Part shown: positions 9,864 to 17,696 of the stretch, one piece after another
Numbering within the stretch: position 1 is the stretch's first letter
How the letters are laid out: every line of letters begins with the position of its first letter
DNA from: an uncultured Lachnospiraceae bacterium
GTDB taxonomy: Bacteria; Bacillota; Clostridia; Lachnospirales; Lachnospiraceae
Direction: 5' to 3'
DNA: 64,000 nucleotides
Assembly: GCA_910579735.1 (NCBI GenBank)
Contig: CAJTUZ010000005.1
Coordinates: 62,001 to 126,000, forward strand
Position numbers and translations under genes: made by a program
Notes under the pieces: model-generated
What the model saw: only the letters and a program-made list of their open reading frames with translations
Told to the model about the DNA's origin: nothing
Databases searched by the model: none

Positions 9864-9889
9864 CGGGAACGCAGCGGGAAGTTTACAAG

Positions 9890-9918
9890 TTGACACCATT
9901 TCCCGAATATTGTACTAT
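9890..9918 (+). promoter_or_regulatory. SigA-type promoter for the sugar-phosphate transferase gene
   Basis: A perfect -35 box TTGACA (9890-9895) is followed after exactly 17 bases by a -10 box TACTAT (9913-9918). It lies about 87 bases before the start codon at 10005, giving the priming glycosyl-phosphate transferase its own transcription start inside the locus. Confidence 0.75.
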
Positions 9919-10004
9919 AAAAAACAGTAAGACAGGATGATTCGAGCAGGCGAAGAAGATCATGGAACGAGAACCCCGGTTCCCGCCGGAATGAGAGATG
10001 GATC

Positions 10005-11414
10005 ATGATAAAAGATAACCAGAAATATTTCAACAGATTACACCTTTTAATAGATGCTCTTGTAATAGCCGTTTCCTATATGCTTGCCTGGTATTTGAAA
10101 TTTGCCAGTCCCTTTTTTGCCAGTGATCCCGCAGTGGGAGCGCTGCAGTGGCAGACATATTTTGAACTGCTTTATTTTATTGTGCCCGGATACCTGATCC
10201 TGTATTATTATTTCAATCTGTATACACCTAAGAGAGCTACCGTTCATAAATACGAGATTTTAAATATTTTTCAGGCCAACACAGTAGGTCTGATCCTTTT
10301 GATGGCCGGCTGGTATGCCATTAAGCAGATTCATTTCTCCCGTTCGATGATGGCGATGTTTTACGTCATCAATATCATACTGTCAACGATAAGCCGTTCT
10401 ATTATCCGTTCCCTGCTGCAATATTTCAGAAGAAAAGGATACAATTTAAAATATATTCTGCTTGTAGGATATTCCCGGGCGACCGAGGAATATATTAACA
10501 GGATCAACGGCAATCCGCAGTGGGGGTACGTAGTCCGCGGCATATTGGATGACGCGGTGCCGAGAGGGACTGTCTATAGAGGCGTGAAAGTCATCGGTTC
10601 CATAGCCAATCTGCTCTATATTCTGCCGGAGAACAAACTTGACGAGATTGCGATCACTCTTTCCCTGAACGATTATGACAAACTGGAACATATCGTGGAT
10701 CTGTGTGAAAAATCCGGTGTGCATACGAAATTTATTCCTGATTATAACAGTCTTTTCCCAAGCCGTCCTTATACGGAAGACCTGATGGGACTGGCTGTTG
10801 TCAATATCCGTTACGTACCGCTTACGAATACGTTAAACTGGGTGGCGAAACGGATCGTGGACATTGTAGTCTCTTTTATCGGACTCATCGTGTTCGCCCC
10901 GATCATGCTGCTTGCAGCCATTGCCATCAAGGGCAGCAGCAAAGGACCGATTATCTTTAAGCAGGAGCGGATCGGCCTGCATAATAAACCGTTTGAAATG
11001 TTTAAGTTCCGGACAATGGAAGTCCAGAAACCCGGTACGGAGAAAAAAGGCTGGACGGTGAAAGATGATCCCCGTGTGACGAAGGTCGGAAAAATTCTGA
11101 GAAAGACAAGCATGGACGAACTGCCGCAGCTTTTTAACATCATAAAAGGAGATATGAGCATTGTAGGGCCAAGACCCGAGAGGCCGCAGTTTGTAGAGAA
11201 ATTCAAGGAAGAGATACCAAGATACATGGTCAAGCATCAGGTAAGGCCGGGACTTACCGGCTGGGCGCAGATCAACGGATACCGCGGCGATACGTCTATT
11301 AAGCGCAGGATCGAATATGATATTTTCTATATTGAAAACTGGACGATGTCCTTTGACATCAAGATTATGTTCTTAACGATATTTAAGGGATTTATAAATA
11401 AAAACGCTTATTAA
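10005..11414 (+). CDS. Polyprenyl glycosylphosphotransferase (initiating sugar-phosphate transferase)
   Basis: Transfers a sugar-1-phosphate from a nucleotide sugar to undecaprenyl phosphate, the first step in building a lipid-linked surface polysaccharide. The 469-residue integral membrane protein has about four N-terminal membrane helices (residues 10-130), a central soluble Rossmann-like segment and a C-terminal bacterial sugar transferase domain. That domain shows a membrane re-entrant helix (VVSFIGLIVFAPIML), the KFRTM motif, the MDELPQLFNIIKGDMS and VGPRPE signatures and the PGLTGWAQINGYRG motif. This is the WbaP/WcaJ-type architecture; whether glucose, galactose or another sugar is used is not visible. 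It has its own promoter at 9890-9918. Confidence 0.95.
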   Translation: MIKDNQKYFNRLHLLIDALVIAVSYMLAWYLKFASPFFASDPAVGALQWQTYFELLYFIVPGYLILYYYFNLYTPKRATVHKYEILNIFQANTVGLILLMAGWYAIKQIHFSRSMMAMFYVINIILSTISRSIIRSLLQYFRRKGYNLKYILLVGYSRATEEYINRINGNPQWGYVVRGILDDAVPRGTVYRGVKVIGSIANLLYILPENKLDEIAITLSLNDYDKLEHIVDLCEKSGVHTKFIPDYNSLFPSRPYTEDLMGLAVVNIRYVPLTNTLNWVAKRIVDIVVSFIGLIVFAPIMLLAAIAIKGSSKGPIIFKQERIGLHNKPFEMFKFRTMEVQKPGTEKKGWTVKDDPRVTKVGKILRKTSMDELPQLFNIIKGDMSIVGPRPERPQFVEKFKEEIPRYMVKHQVRPGLTGWAQINGYRGDTSIKRRIEYDIFYIENWTMSFDIKIMFLTIFKGFINKNAY

Positions 11415-11483
11415 AGTCATACTATTTCAGGAGACATAAATATTAAGAAATTCTAAAGACTTGTTGAATATCGCGTAAGATTG

Positions 11484-11511
11484 TTGCAATTTTAACAAGA
11501 TGTAGTATAAT
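11484..11511 (+). promoter_or_regulatory. SigA-type promoter for the LCP-family gene
   Basis: TTGCAA (11484-11489) and a perfect TATAAT (11506-11511) are separated by 16 bases. The site lies about 95 bases before the start of the LytR-CpsA-Psr gene, in an intergenic region that otherwise holds no feature I can name. Confidence 0.7.
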
Positions 11512-11605
11512 CGTATATGGTACTTGCGCTATTTAGTGATTTTGTACAGAATAGTGTATGTAAAAGTGCGGAATACGAAAACAGGGAATCAAGGGAGTAC
11601 ATGGT

Positions 11606-12826
11606 ATGACAAAGAAAAGTAGAGATGCTTATGAAGAAAAAAGAAGACCCGTAAAAAAATCTTCCGGTTCTTCTCATAAATCATCCTCCGCAAAACATGA
11701 CTACGATTATGATTATGATGATGATATCGAGAGAAGACCGAAGAAAAAGAAATCTTCCGGGAAGAAATCAAACAAAAAAGCGCAGGCAAAGAAGAAGCGG
11801 AGACGGATCATTCTTTTTATATTGGAGATTTTTGTCCTGGTAATCATGGTGATGGTTCTGTATATTGTCCTCAAAGGTGAAAAAACCGGTAAGGTGGAAC
11901 TGAAAGAAGAAGAGATCATCATTAATGACACGGTAAAAGAAAAAGAAGAGACGACGATGAAAGGGTACCGTAACATAGCGCTCTTTGGCGTAGACTCGAC
12001 GACAGGCGCACTGACGAAGAATACAAGAAGCGATACCATCATGATCGCCTCGATTAATCTGGATACAGGCGAATGCAAGCTGGTATCCGTATATCGTGAT
12101 ACCTATCTGAATCTGAGCAACGATACTTATAATAAATGTAATGCCGCGTATGCAAAGGGCGGTCCGGAAATGGCGATCAGCATGTTAAATATGAATCTGG
12201 ATATGAACATTACGGATTTCATAACCGTAGGTTTCGCCGGATTGACTGATACGATCGATGCGCTCGGCGGTGTCTATATCGAAGTAGACAGCAGTGAGAT
12301 CAGCCACTTGAATAACTATCAGTTATGTATTGCGGAAGATCTGAAGCGTTCCTATACGCCTGTTACCGATACAGGATATCAGCTTCTTGACGGTTTACAG
12401 GCGACCGGTTACTGCCGTATCCGTTATACGGCCGGCGACGACTTTAAGCGTGCGGAACGGCAGAGAGAAGTTCTGAGCGCGGTAGCCGATCAGGCGAAGA
12501 AAGCATCTCCTGCAGCGCTTGGTCAGATCGCAGGCAATGTATTTGAGGAAGTTTATACCTCCCTTGATCTGACGGAGATAGTAGAGCTGTTAGCCGATGT
12601 TGCAAATTATAACATTACCGAGACGGGCGGTTTCCCGTACGAGGATTACAGAAAGACCGGTACGATCGGTACGAAAGGTTCCTGTGTAGTTCCGGTAGAT
12701 CTGGAACAGAACGTAAAATGGCTGCATCAGTTCTTATTCAATGATTATGAATATGAACCTTCCGGTATGGTAAAAGAATGCAGTGAGAAGATCAAAGCCG
12801 ATACAGGCAGTTATCAATTGCATTAA
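11606..12826 (+). CDS. LytR-CpsA-Psr (LCP) family glycopolymer ligase
   Basis: LCP proteins move lipid-linked polysaccharides onto peptidoglycan at the outer face of the membrane, which fits its place beside the glycan assembly genes. The 406-residue product has a long, very basic, Lys/Arg/Ser-rich cytoplasmic tail (1-65) with a short Asp/Tyr stretch, one membrane helix (about 70-90) and an extracellular LCP domain. Family signatures are LFGVDST, RSDTIMIASIN, SVYRDTYL and the RYTAGDDFKRAERQRE segment, which hold the Asp and Arg residues that bind the pyrophosphate. Start chosen at 11606, 8 bases after AAGGGAG. The unusually long basic tail may interact with phospholipid or cytoplasmic partners (inference). 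Confidence 0.93.
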   Translation: MTKKSRDAYEEKRRPVKKSSGSSHKSSSAKHDYDYDYDDDIERRPKKKKSSGKKSNKKAQAKKKRRRIILFILEIFVLVIMVMVLYIVLKGEKTGKVELKEEEIIINDTVKEKEETTMKGYRNIALFGVDSTTGALTKNTRSDTIMIASINLDTGECKLVSVYRDTYLNLSNDTYNKCNAAYAKGGPEMAISMLNMNLDMNITDFITVGFAGLTDTIDALGGVYIEVDSSEISHLNNYQLCIAEDLKRSYTPVTDTGYQLLDGLQATGYCRIRYTAGDDFKRAERQREVLSAVADQAKKASPAALGQIAGNVFEEVYTSLDLTEIVELLADVANYNITETGGFPYEDYRKTGTIGTKGSCVVPVDLEQNVKWLHQFLFNDYEYEPSGMVKECSEKIKADTGSYQLH

Positions 12827-12844
12827 ATCATATTTGATATAGAG

Positions 12845-12879
12845 AGCAGAGGGGCCCGGCGTGCAGGGCCTTTCCTGCT
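12845..12879 (+). terminator. GC-rich hairpin after the LCP gene
   Basis: GGCCC at 12853-12857 pairs with GGGCC at 12866-12870, and an outer AGCAG (12845-12849) pairs with CTGCT (12875-12879) across a few unpaired bases. The T tract is only three bases, so termination may be partial. Confidence 0.4.
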
Positions 12880-12898
12880 ATTATGGGGGAGTTTGAAA

Positions 12899-13828
12899 GT
12901 GGAGAGAGTGGATGTTATCATCCCGACTTATAAGCCGGACTGGAAATTTTTGGATCTGTTGGAGAAGCTTTCGCGTCAGTCGGTGCCGGTCCATCGGATC
13001 ATTATTATGAACACGGAGCAGAAATATTTTGACAGACTGGTTTACGGTACGCCTTTTGTCAAGAAATATCCCAACGTACTGGTCAGACACCTGTCTAAAC
13101 GGGAATTTGATCATGGGCGTACGAGGAACAGCGGCGTCAGACATTCGGATGCGGAAATTTTTATCATGATGACGCAGGATGCCGTTCCGGCCGATGAATT
13201 TCTGGTGGAAGAATTGTTAAAGGGACTGCACAGCGGAGAAAATACTGCCGTTGCCTATGCAAGGCAGCTTGCGCAGGATACGAGCTCGGAAGTGGAAAAG
13301 TTTACAAGGAACTTCAATTATCCGGAAGAGGCGGCGGTAAAGACAAAGGCAGATATCGATAAACTGGGGATCAAGGCTTTTTTCTGCTCGAATGTATGCG
13401 CAGCATATAAAAGAGAAATTTTTGATTCATTGGGAGGCTTTATCAAACATACCATATTTAATGAGGATATGATCTATGCGGCCGGCGCCCTTCGTGCCGG
13501 TTACGGTATCGCATACCGGCCGTCGGCCAAAGTATATCATTCGCATGATTACAGTAATAAGGAGCAGTTTCACAGGTATTTTGACCTGGGTGTTTCCCAG
13601 ACCGACCACCCGGAAGTTTTCGCGGATATTCCTTCCGAATCGGAGGGCGCGAAGCTTGTTAAGATGACGATCGCGCATCTGCGGGAGAACGGAATGCAGT
13701 CGCAGATTCCGCGCGTGATCATCAATAATGCGTTTAAATATTTGGGGTATCTGTTTGGCAGAAATTACAGAAAGCTGCCCAGAAAGCTCATCGTGGGCTG
13801 TTCTTCCAATAAAGATTATTGGGACTGA
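12899..13828 (+). CDS. Family-2 glycosyltransferase (rhamnosyltransferase-like)
   Basis: Another sugar transferase of the surface-polysaccharide locus, about 309 residues. The GT-A fold opens with VDVIIPTYKPDWKFL, continues with KREFDHGRTRN and MMTQDAVP, where acidic residues replace the usual DXD, and includes FNEDMIYAAG in the acceptor region. HDYSNKEQFHRYFDLG near the C-terminus resembles the rhamnosyltransferase group that includes RgpB-like enzymes. GTG at 12899 is preferred as start because GGGGGAG at 12885-12891 sits 7 bases upstream; an in-frame TTG at 12893 would be only one base from it. Cytoplasmic, probably membrane associated. Linkage unknown. Confidence 0.87.
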   Translation: MERVDVIIPTYKPDWKFLDLLEKLSRQSVPVHRIIIMNTEQKYFDRLVYGTPFVKKYPNVLVRHLSKREFDHGRTRNSGVRHSDAEIFIMMTQDAVPADEFLVEELLKGLHSGENTAVAYARQLAQDTSSEVEKFTRNFNYPEEAAVKTKADIDKLGIKAFFCSNVCAAYKREIFDSLGGFIKHTIFNEDMIYAAGALRAGYGIAYRPSAKVYHSHDYSNKEQFHRYFDLGVSQTDHPEVFADIPSESEGAKLVKMTIAHLRENGMQSQIPRVIINNAFKYLGYLFGRNYRKLPRKLIVGCSSNKDYWD

Positions 13829-13886
13829 AACATATGGCGGCCGGGCAGACCCCGGATTTCAAAGACAGCGGGAGGGTTATGAACGA

Positions 13887-15713
13887 ATGTGTGGAATTGT
13901 AGGATATATCGGAACGAAGCAGGCTTCGCCCATTATTCTGGATGGATTGTCCAAACTGGAATACAGAGGATACGACTCTGCGGGTATGGCAATTTATGAT
14001 GGAGAAAAGATCAATATTCAGAAAGCCGCGGGGCGGCTGAAAGTGCTGGAAAATCTGACGCATGGCGGCGAGAGTATGCCGGGTGTATGCGGGATCGGCC
14101 ATACAAGATGGGCGACGCACGGCGCACCGAGCAATACGAATGCGCATCCGCATTTTAATGCGTCGGAAACGATAGCGGTCGTACATAACGGGATTATTGA
14201 GAACTATATCAAACTGCGAAAGAAGCTGACGCAGAAAGGGTATCAGTTTGTTTCGGAAACGGATACGGAAGTACTGGCGCATCTGTTAGACTATTATTAT
14301 AAAGGAAATCCTTTGGAAGCGATCACCAAAGTACTGCATCGTGTAGAGGGTTCTTATGCGCTCGGCATCGTGTTTGCCGACTGCCCGGATCAGGTTTTCG
14401 CGGCCAGAAAAGACAGTCCGCTGATCGTAGGACAGAATGCGGATGGCTGTTTCATTGCTTCTGATGTGCCTGCTATTTTGAAATATACCAGAAAAGTATA
14501 TTATGTGGATAATTATGAAGTGGTAAGGCTGCGTGCCGACCATATGCACTTTTATACGGTTGATGAAGAGGAGATCACGAAAGAGGCCGTTACGATCGAA
14601 TGGGATGCGAATGCCGCGGAAAAAGCCGGTTATGAGCATTTTATGTTAAAGGAGATGTATGAGCAGCCCAAAACGGTCTCCGATACGTTGACTCCAAGAG
14701 TCAAAGATAATGATGTTGTTATAGAAGAATTGAATATGACAGATAAAGAAATTAAGGCAGTGGGCAAAATTCATATTGTTGCCTGCGGTTCCGCTTATCA
14801 TGCGGGTATGACAGGGAAGTATGTTCTCGAGGGACTTGCAAGGATCCCTGTGGAAGTCGATCTGGCATCGGAATTTCGTTATCGTGATCCGATCCTGGAA
14901 AAAGATGCGCTCGTTATCGTGATCAGTCAGTCCGGTGAAACGGCGGATACGCTGGCGGCGCTGCGGGAAGCCAAAGCCAAAGGCGTCAAGGTACTCGGAA
15001 TCGTCAATGTGGTGGGCAGTTCCATTGCGCGGGAAGCGGATAACGTCATGTATACATGGGCAGGCCCCGAGATCGCGGTTGCCACAACGAAAGCATACAG
15101 CGCGCAGCTGATCGCACTGTATCTGCTGGGAATGAAATTCGGGAAGACAAGAGGAAAAATAGAGGATGATATGTTTACATCCATGCTGACGGATTTAAAG
15201 CGTCTGCCCGATCAGATCGAACTTTTACTAAACAATAAATTAAAGATCCAGAGATTTGCAAACCGCTATATCGGTGCAAAAGACGTCTTTTTTATCGGAA
15301 GAGGCATCGATTATGCCATTTCTTTGGAAGGTTCTTTGAAATTAAAGGAAATTTCCTATATTCATTCGGAAGCATATGCGGCGGGAGAACTGAAACATGG
15401 TACAATATCCCTGATTGAAGAAGGGACGCTTGTGGCCGCCGTTTCCACGCAGCCGGATCTGTATGCGAAAACGATCAGCAATATGGTGGAGGTAAAGGCA
15501 AGAGGCGCATTTGTTCTGGCCGTTACCTGTGAAGAAAACAAAGAAATCGAAAAGGCGGCGGATTATGTCATTTATATTCCGGAAACAAATCCATATTTTG
15601 CCAATTCTCTGGCAATTATTCCGCTGCAGATATTCGGTTATTATGTAGCGGTCGGAAAAGGATGCGATGTCGATAAACCAAGGAATCTGGCGAAATCAGT
15701 CACTGTTGAATAA
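13887..15713 (+). CDS. glmS: Glutamine--fructose-6-phosphate aminotransferase (isomerizing)
   Basis: Makes glucosamine-6-phosphate from fructose-6-phosphate and glutamine, the entry step to UDP-GlcNAc for wall and polysaccharide synthesis. The 608-residue product matches the usual GlmS length. It begins MCGIVGYIG, with Cys2 as the glutaminase nucleophile, followed by the type-II amidotransferase motifs YRGYDSAG and HTRWATHG. Two SIS sugar-isomerase domains follow (ACGSAYHAG and SQSGETADT; FIGRGIDYAISLEG). The C-terminus KPRNLAKSVTVE is the classic family ending. Start is set by MCGIV and GGAGGG at 13871-13876. No glmS ribozyme is visible in the 58 bases before it. Confidence 0.97.
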   Translation: MCGIVGYIGTKQASPIILDGLSKLEYRGYDSAGMAIYDGEKINIQKAAGRLKVLENLTHGGESMPGVCGIGHTRWATHGAPSNTNAHPHFNASETIAVVHNGIIENYIKLRKKLTQKGYQFVSETDTEVLAHLLDYYYKGNPLEAITKVLHRVEGSYALGIVFADCPDQVFAARKDSPLIVGQNADGCFIASDVPAILKYTRKVYYVDNYEVVRLRADHMHFYTVDEEEITKEAVTIEWDANAAEKAGYEHFMLKEMYEQPKTVSDTLTPRVKDNDVVIEELNMTDKEIKAVGKIHIVACGSAYHAGMTGKYVLEGLARIPVEVDLASEFRYRDPILEKDALVIVISQSGETADTLAALREAKAKGVKVLGIVNVVGSSIAREADNVMYTWAGPEIAVATTKAYSAQLIALYLLGMKFGKTRGKIEDDMFTSMLTDLKRLPDQIELLLNNKLKIQRFANRYIGAKDVFFIGRGIDYAISLEGSLKLKEISYIHSEAYAAGELKHGTISLIEEGTLVAAVSTQPDLYAKTISNMVEVKARGAFVLAVTCEENKEIEKAADYVIYIPETNPYFANSLAIIPLQIFGYYVAVGKGCDVDKPRNLAKSVTVE

Positions 15714-15822
15714 AAAACTGTGCCTAAAAATCACAAAAAGTAAAAAGTTTTATCACACTTTGTACACAATTGGCAGTTATACTGTGTCTATAGTCAAGAG
15801 AAAATGAAAGGGGTTGTCAGTT

Positions 15823-17436
15823 ATGTATGGAGATCATTTTTCAAACGAATACCTGCCGGACTCTGTGAATGAGAAGCCGGAGGCACAGTTACAGACTTCC
15901 GGGGGAAGATTCAGTTCACAGTCTTCACAGGATAGCTATACAGGTACACAGAATGCTTATGCGGGTACACAAAATGCCTATGCAAATACACAGAACGGCT
16001 GCGCAGGTACACAGAATGCCTATGGGAATACGCAAAATGCCTTTGGCAAAACGCAAAATGCTTATGCAGGCAATTCGACTGCGGATAACACGTATCGCTC
16101 TGCAGACAGAGGCAGTTTATACGGTGCAGGCAGTTATCAATACAGCAGCACATACCCGAACCAGTATGCACAGAGTGACGGCGGAAAGAAAAAGAAAGAA
16201 AACAGCAGTTATTTTAAGAAAATGCTCATCTGCGTTTCCCTGGGACTGTTTTTCGGTATTTGTGCAGGCATAGGATTCTATGCGGTAGCGGCGGCAACCG
16301 GTATGACGAATCAGGAAGCGCGTGAAGCGGAAACGGTCACAAGTCAGGCGGCGGTCGGCGATGTACTTGAAAAAGCGGAAGAGACGGTTTCAAACACAGC
16401 AGAATATATCGATGGATCGATCGATAAGACCGAGACTGTGAATGCGGTGGTATCGGATGTGTCGGAAGTGGTTTCGGCAGTGATGCCTGCGGTGGTATCC
16501 ATTAATAATACGTATACGGAAACCATGTCCTATTTCGGACAGGCGATGACGAATGAAGCAGTAGCAAGCGGTTCCGGTATTATTGTCGGCAAAAACGATA
16601 CGGAACTTTTGATCGTGACCAATTATCATGTAGTGGAAGGTGCGGATTCCCTGAGCGTGCAGTTCGTGGAAGGCAGTGAAATGGAAGTATCCATAAAAGG
16701 AACGGACGCGGAAATGGACCTGGCGATACTGGCCGTACCGTTGGAAAATATTTTGAACTCTACATTGGATCAGATTGCGATTGCCACGCTGGGCGATTCC
16801 AATGATCTGAAAGTAGGCGAACCGGCGATCGCGATCGGCAATTCGCTCGGTTACGGGCAGTCTGTCACGACCGGCGTTATCAGCGCCCTGAACAGGGATA
16901 TGGAACTTTCGGACGGCAGTACCGGAACCTTTATCCAGACGGATGCGGCAATCAATCCGGGAAATTCCGGCGGTGCGCTTTTGAATATGAAAGGCGAAGT
17001 GATCGGTATCAACTCCAATAAGATCGGCGGAAGCGTGATTGAAGGTATGGGATATGCCATTCCGATCTCGGCCGCAGGACCGATCATAGCGGATCTGATG
17101 CTGCGGGAAACCAAGAATAAAGTAGCGGAAGATGAAAGAGGATACCTCGGTATCTCTGGTATCAGCGTAACGTCAGACATGTCAGATACTTACGGCATGC
17201 CGGAAGGCGTGTATATCTTACAGGTATATGATGGCACGGTGGCAGCGGCAGCAGGACTGCAAAGAGGCGATATCATCATATCTTTCGACGGCGTAAAAGT
17301 GACATCCATGGATGAGCTGCAGAGGCTGTTGGAATATTATGCCAAAGGCGATACGGTGGATATGACAGTTATGACAGTTGGAAACGGAGGATATCGTACC
17401 AAAACCGTCACCATTACGTTGGGAAATAAGGTATAG
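15823..17436 (+). CDS. HtrA/DegP-like membrane-anchored serine protease with PDZ domain
   Basis: Surface quality-control protease that degrades misfolded exported proteins. The 537-residue protein has a long low-complexity cytoplasmic region with six 7-residue repeats of the type GTQNAYA (about residues 41-82), one membrane helix (about 135-160), a trypsin-like domain and one C-terminal PDZ domain. The catalytic triad is visible: His269 (NYHVVEG), Asp299 (MDLAIL) and Ser382 (NPGNSGGAL). The PDZ unit starts near GYLGISG and ends with a normal hydrophobic tail. Start chosen at ATG 15823 with AAAGGGG 9 bases upstream; an in-frame TTG at 15814 overlaps that site. No strong promoter was recognised in the 109 bases before it. 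Confidence 0.93.
   Translation: MYGDHFSNEYLPDSVNEKPEAQLQTSGGRFSSQSSQDSYTGTQNAYAGTQNAYANTQNGCAGTQNAYGNTQNAFGKTQNAYAGNSTADNTYRSADRGSLYGAGSYQYSSTYPNQYAQSDGGKKKKENSSYFKKMLICVSLGLFFGICAGIGFYAVAAATGMTNQEAREAETVTSQAAVGDVLEKAEETVSNTAEYIDGSIDKTETVNAVVSDVSEVVSAVMPAVVSINNTYTETMSYFGQAMTNEAVASGSGIIVGKNDTELLIVTNYHVVEGADSLSVQFVEGSEMEVSIKGTDAEMDLAILAVPLENILNSTLDQIAIATLGDSNDLKVGEPAIAIGNSLGYGQSVTTGVISALNRDMELSDGSTGTFIQTDAAINPGNSGGALLNMKGEVIGINSNKIGGSVIEGMGYAIPISAAGPIIADLMLRETKNKVAEDERGYLGISGISVTSDMSDTYGMPEGVYILQVYDGTVAAAAGLQRGDIIISFDGVKVTSMDELQRLLEYYAKGDTVDMTVMTVGNGGYRTKTVTITLGNKV
15943..16068 (+). repeat. Six tandem 21-bp repeats encoding Gln/Asn/Tyr/Ala heptads in HtrA
   Basis: Six consecutive 21-base units encode GTQNAYA, GTQNAYA, NTQNGCA, GTQNAYG, NTQNAFG and KTQNAYA. 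The units have drifted at third positions and a few codons, but the register is kept. The repeat is in the cytoplasmic tail before the membrane helix and could vary in number by slippage or unequal recombination. Confidence 0.85.
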
Positions 17437-17516
17437 CAATAGAGCCGCTTATAGCGAATGAAAAGATTTATGAAAATGAATCGTTATCTTTGGAAATAAC
17501 CAGACGGGATCGATGC

Positions 17517-17550
17517 AAACCCGGTATGGACTGTGGTCCGTGCCGGGTTT
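17517..17550 (+). terminator. Hairpin between htrA and the clpX-like gene
   Basis: AAACCCGG (17517-17524) pairs with CCGGGTTT (17543-17550), with an inner GGAC/GTCC stem. There is no T run after it, so it may act as a weak terminator of the HtrA transcript or as an RNA-stability element. Confidence 0.45.
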
Positions 17551-17561
17551 ATCCGTTGCAG

Positions 17562-17590
17562 TTGCATATTCGAAAGAATACGGATATAAT
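17562..17590 (+). promoter_or_regulatory. SigA-type promoter for the clpX-like gene
   Basis: TTGCAT (17562-17567) and a perfect TATAAT (17585-17590) are spaced by 17 bases, about 107 bases before the chosen start codon. Confidence 0.65.
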
Positions 17591-17696
17591 GAGAGAAACG
17601 TGAAATACGGGCAAATGCGAGACAATCGCGCATACCGATATAGATTGTTGTGGAATGTTCAAAACCTGTATCAAGGGAAAGGAGAACACGATTACC

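Noticed and set aside
9731..9940. 69-codon plus-strand frame over the end of a glycosyltransferase gene
   Set aside because: It overlaps the coding end in another frame and runs through the TTGACA/TACTAT promoter, with no ribosome binding site.
13741..13886. Possible glmS ribozyme ahead of glmS
   Set aside because: The space is mostly coding sequence of the preceding glycosyltransferase, and the conserved ribozyme core was not found.
13879..13902. Seven-codon frame (MNECVEL) overlapping the glmS start
   Set aside because: The GGAGGG site is only 2 bases from this ATG but well spaced for the GlmS ATG at 13887, so it is more likely chance.
15943..16068. Tandem repeats as a possible CRISPR array
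   Set aside because: Units are contiguous 21-mers without spacers and keep an open reading frame in HtrA.
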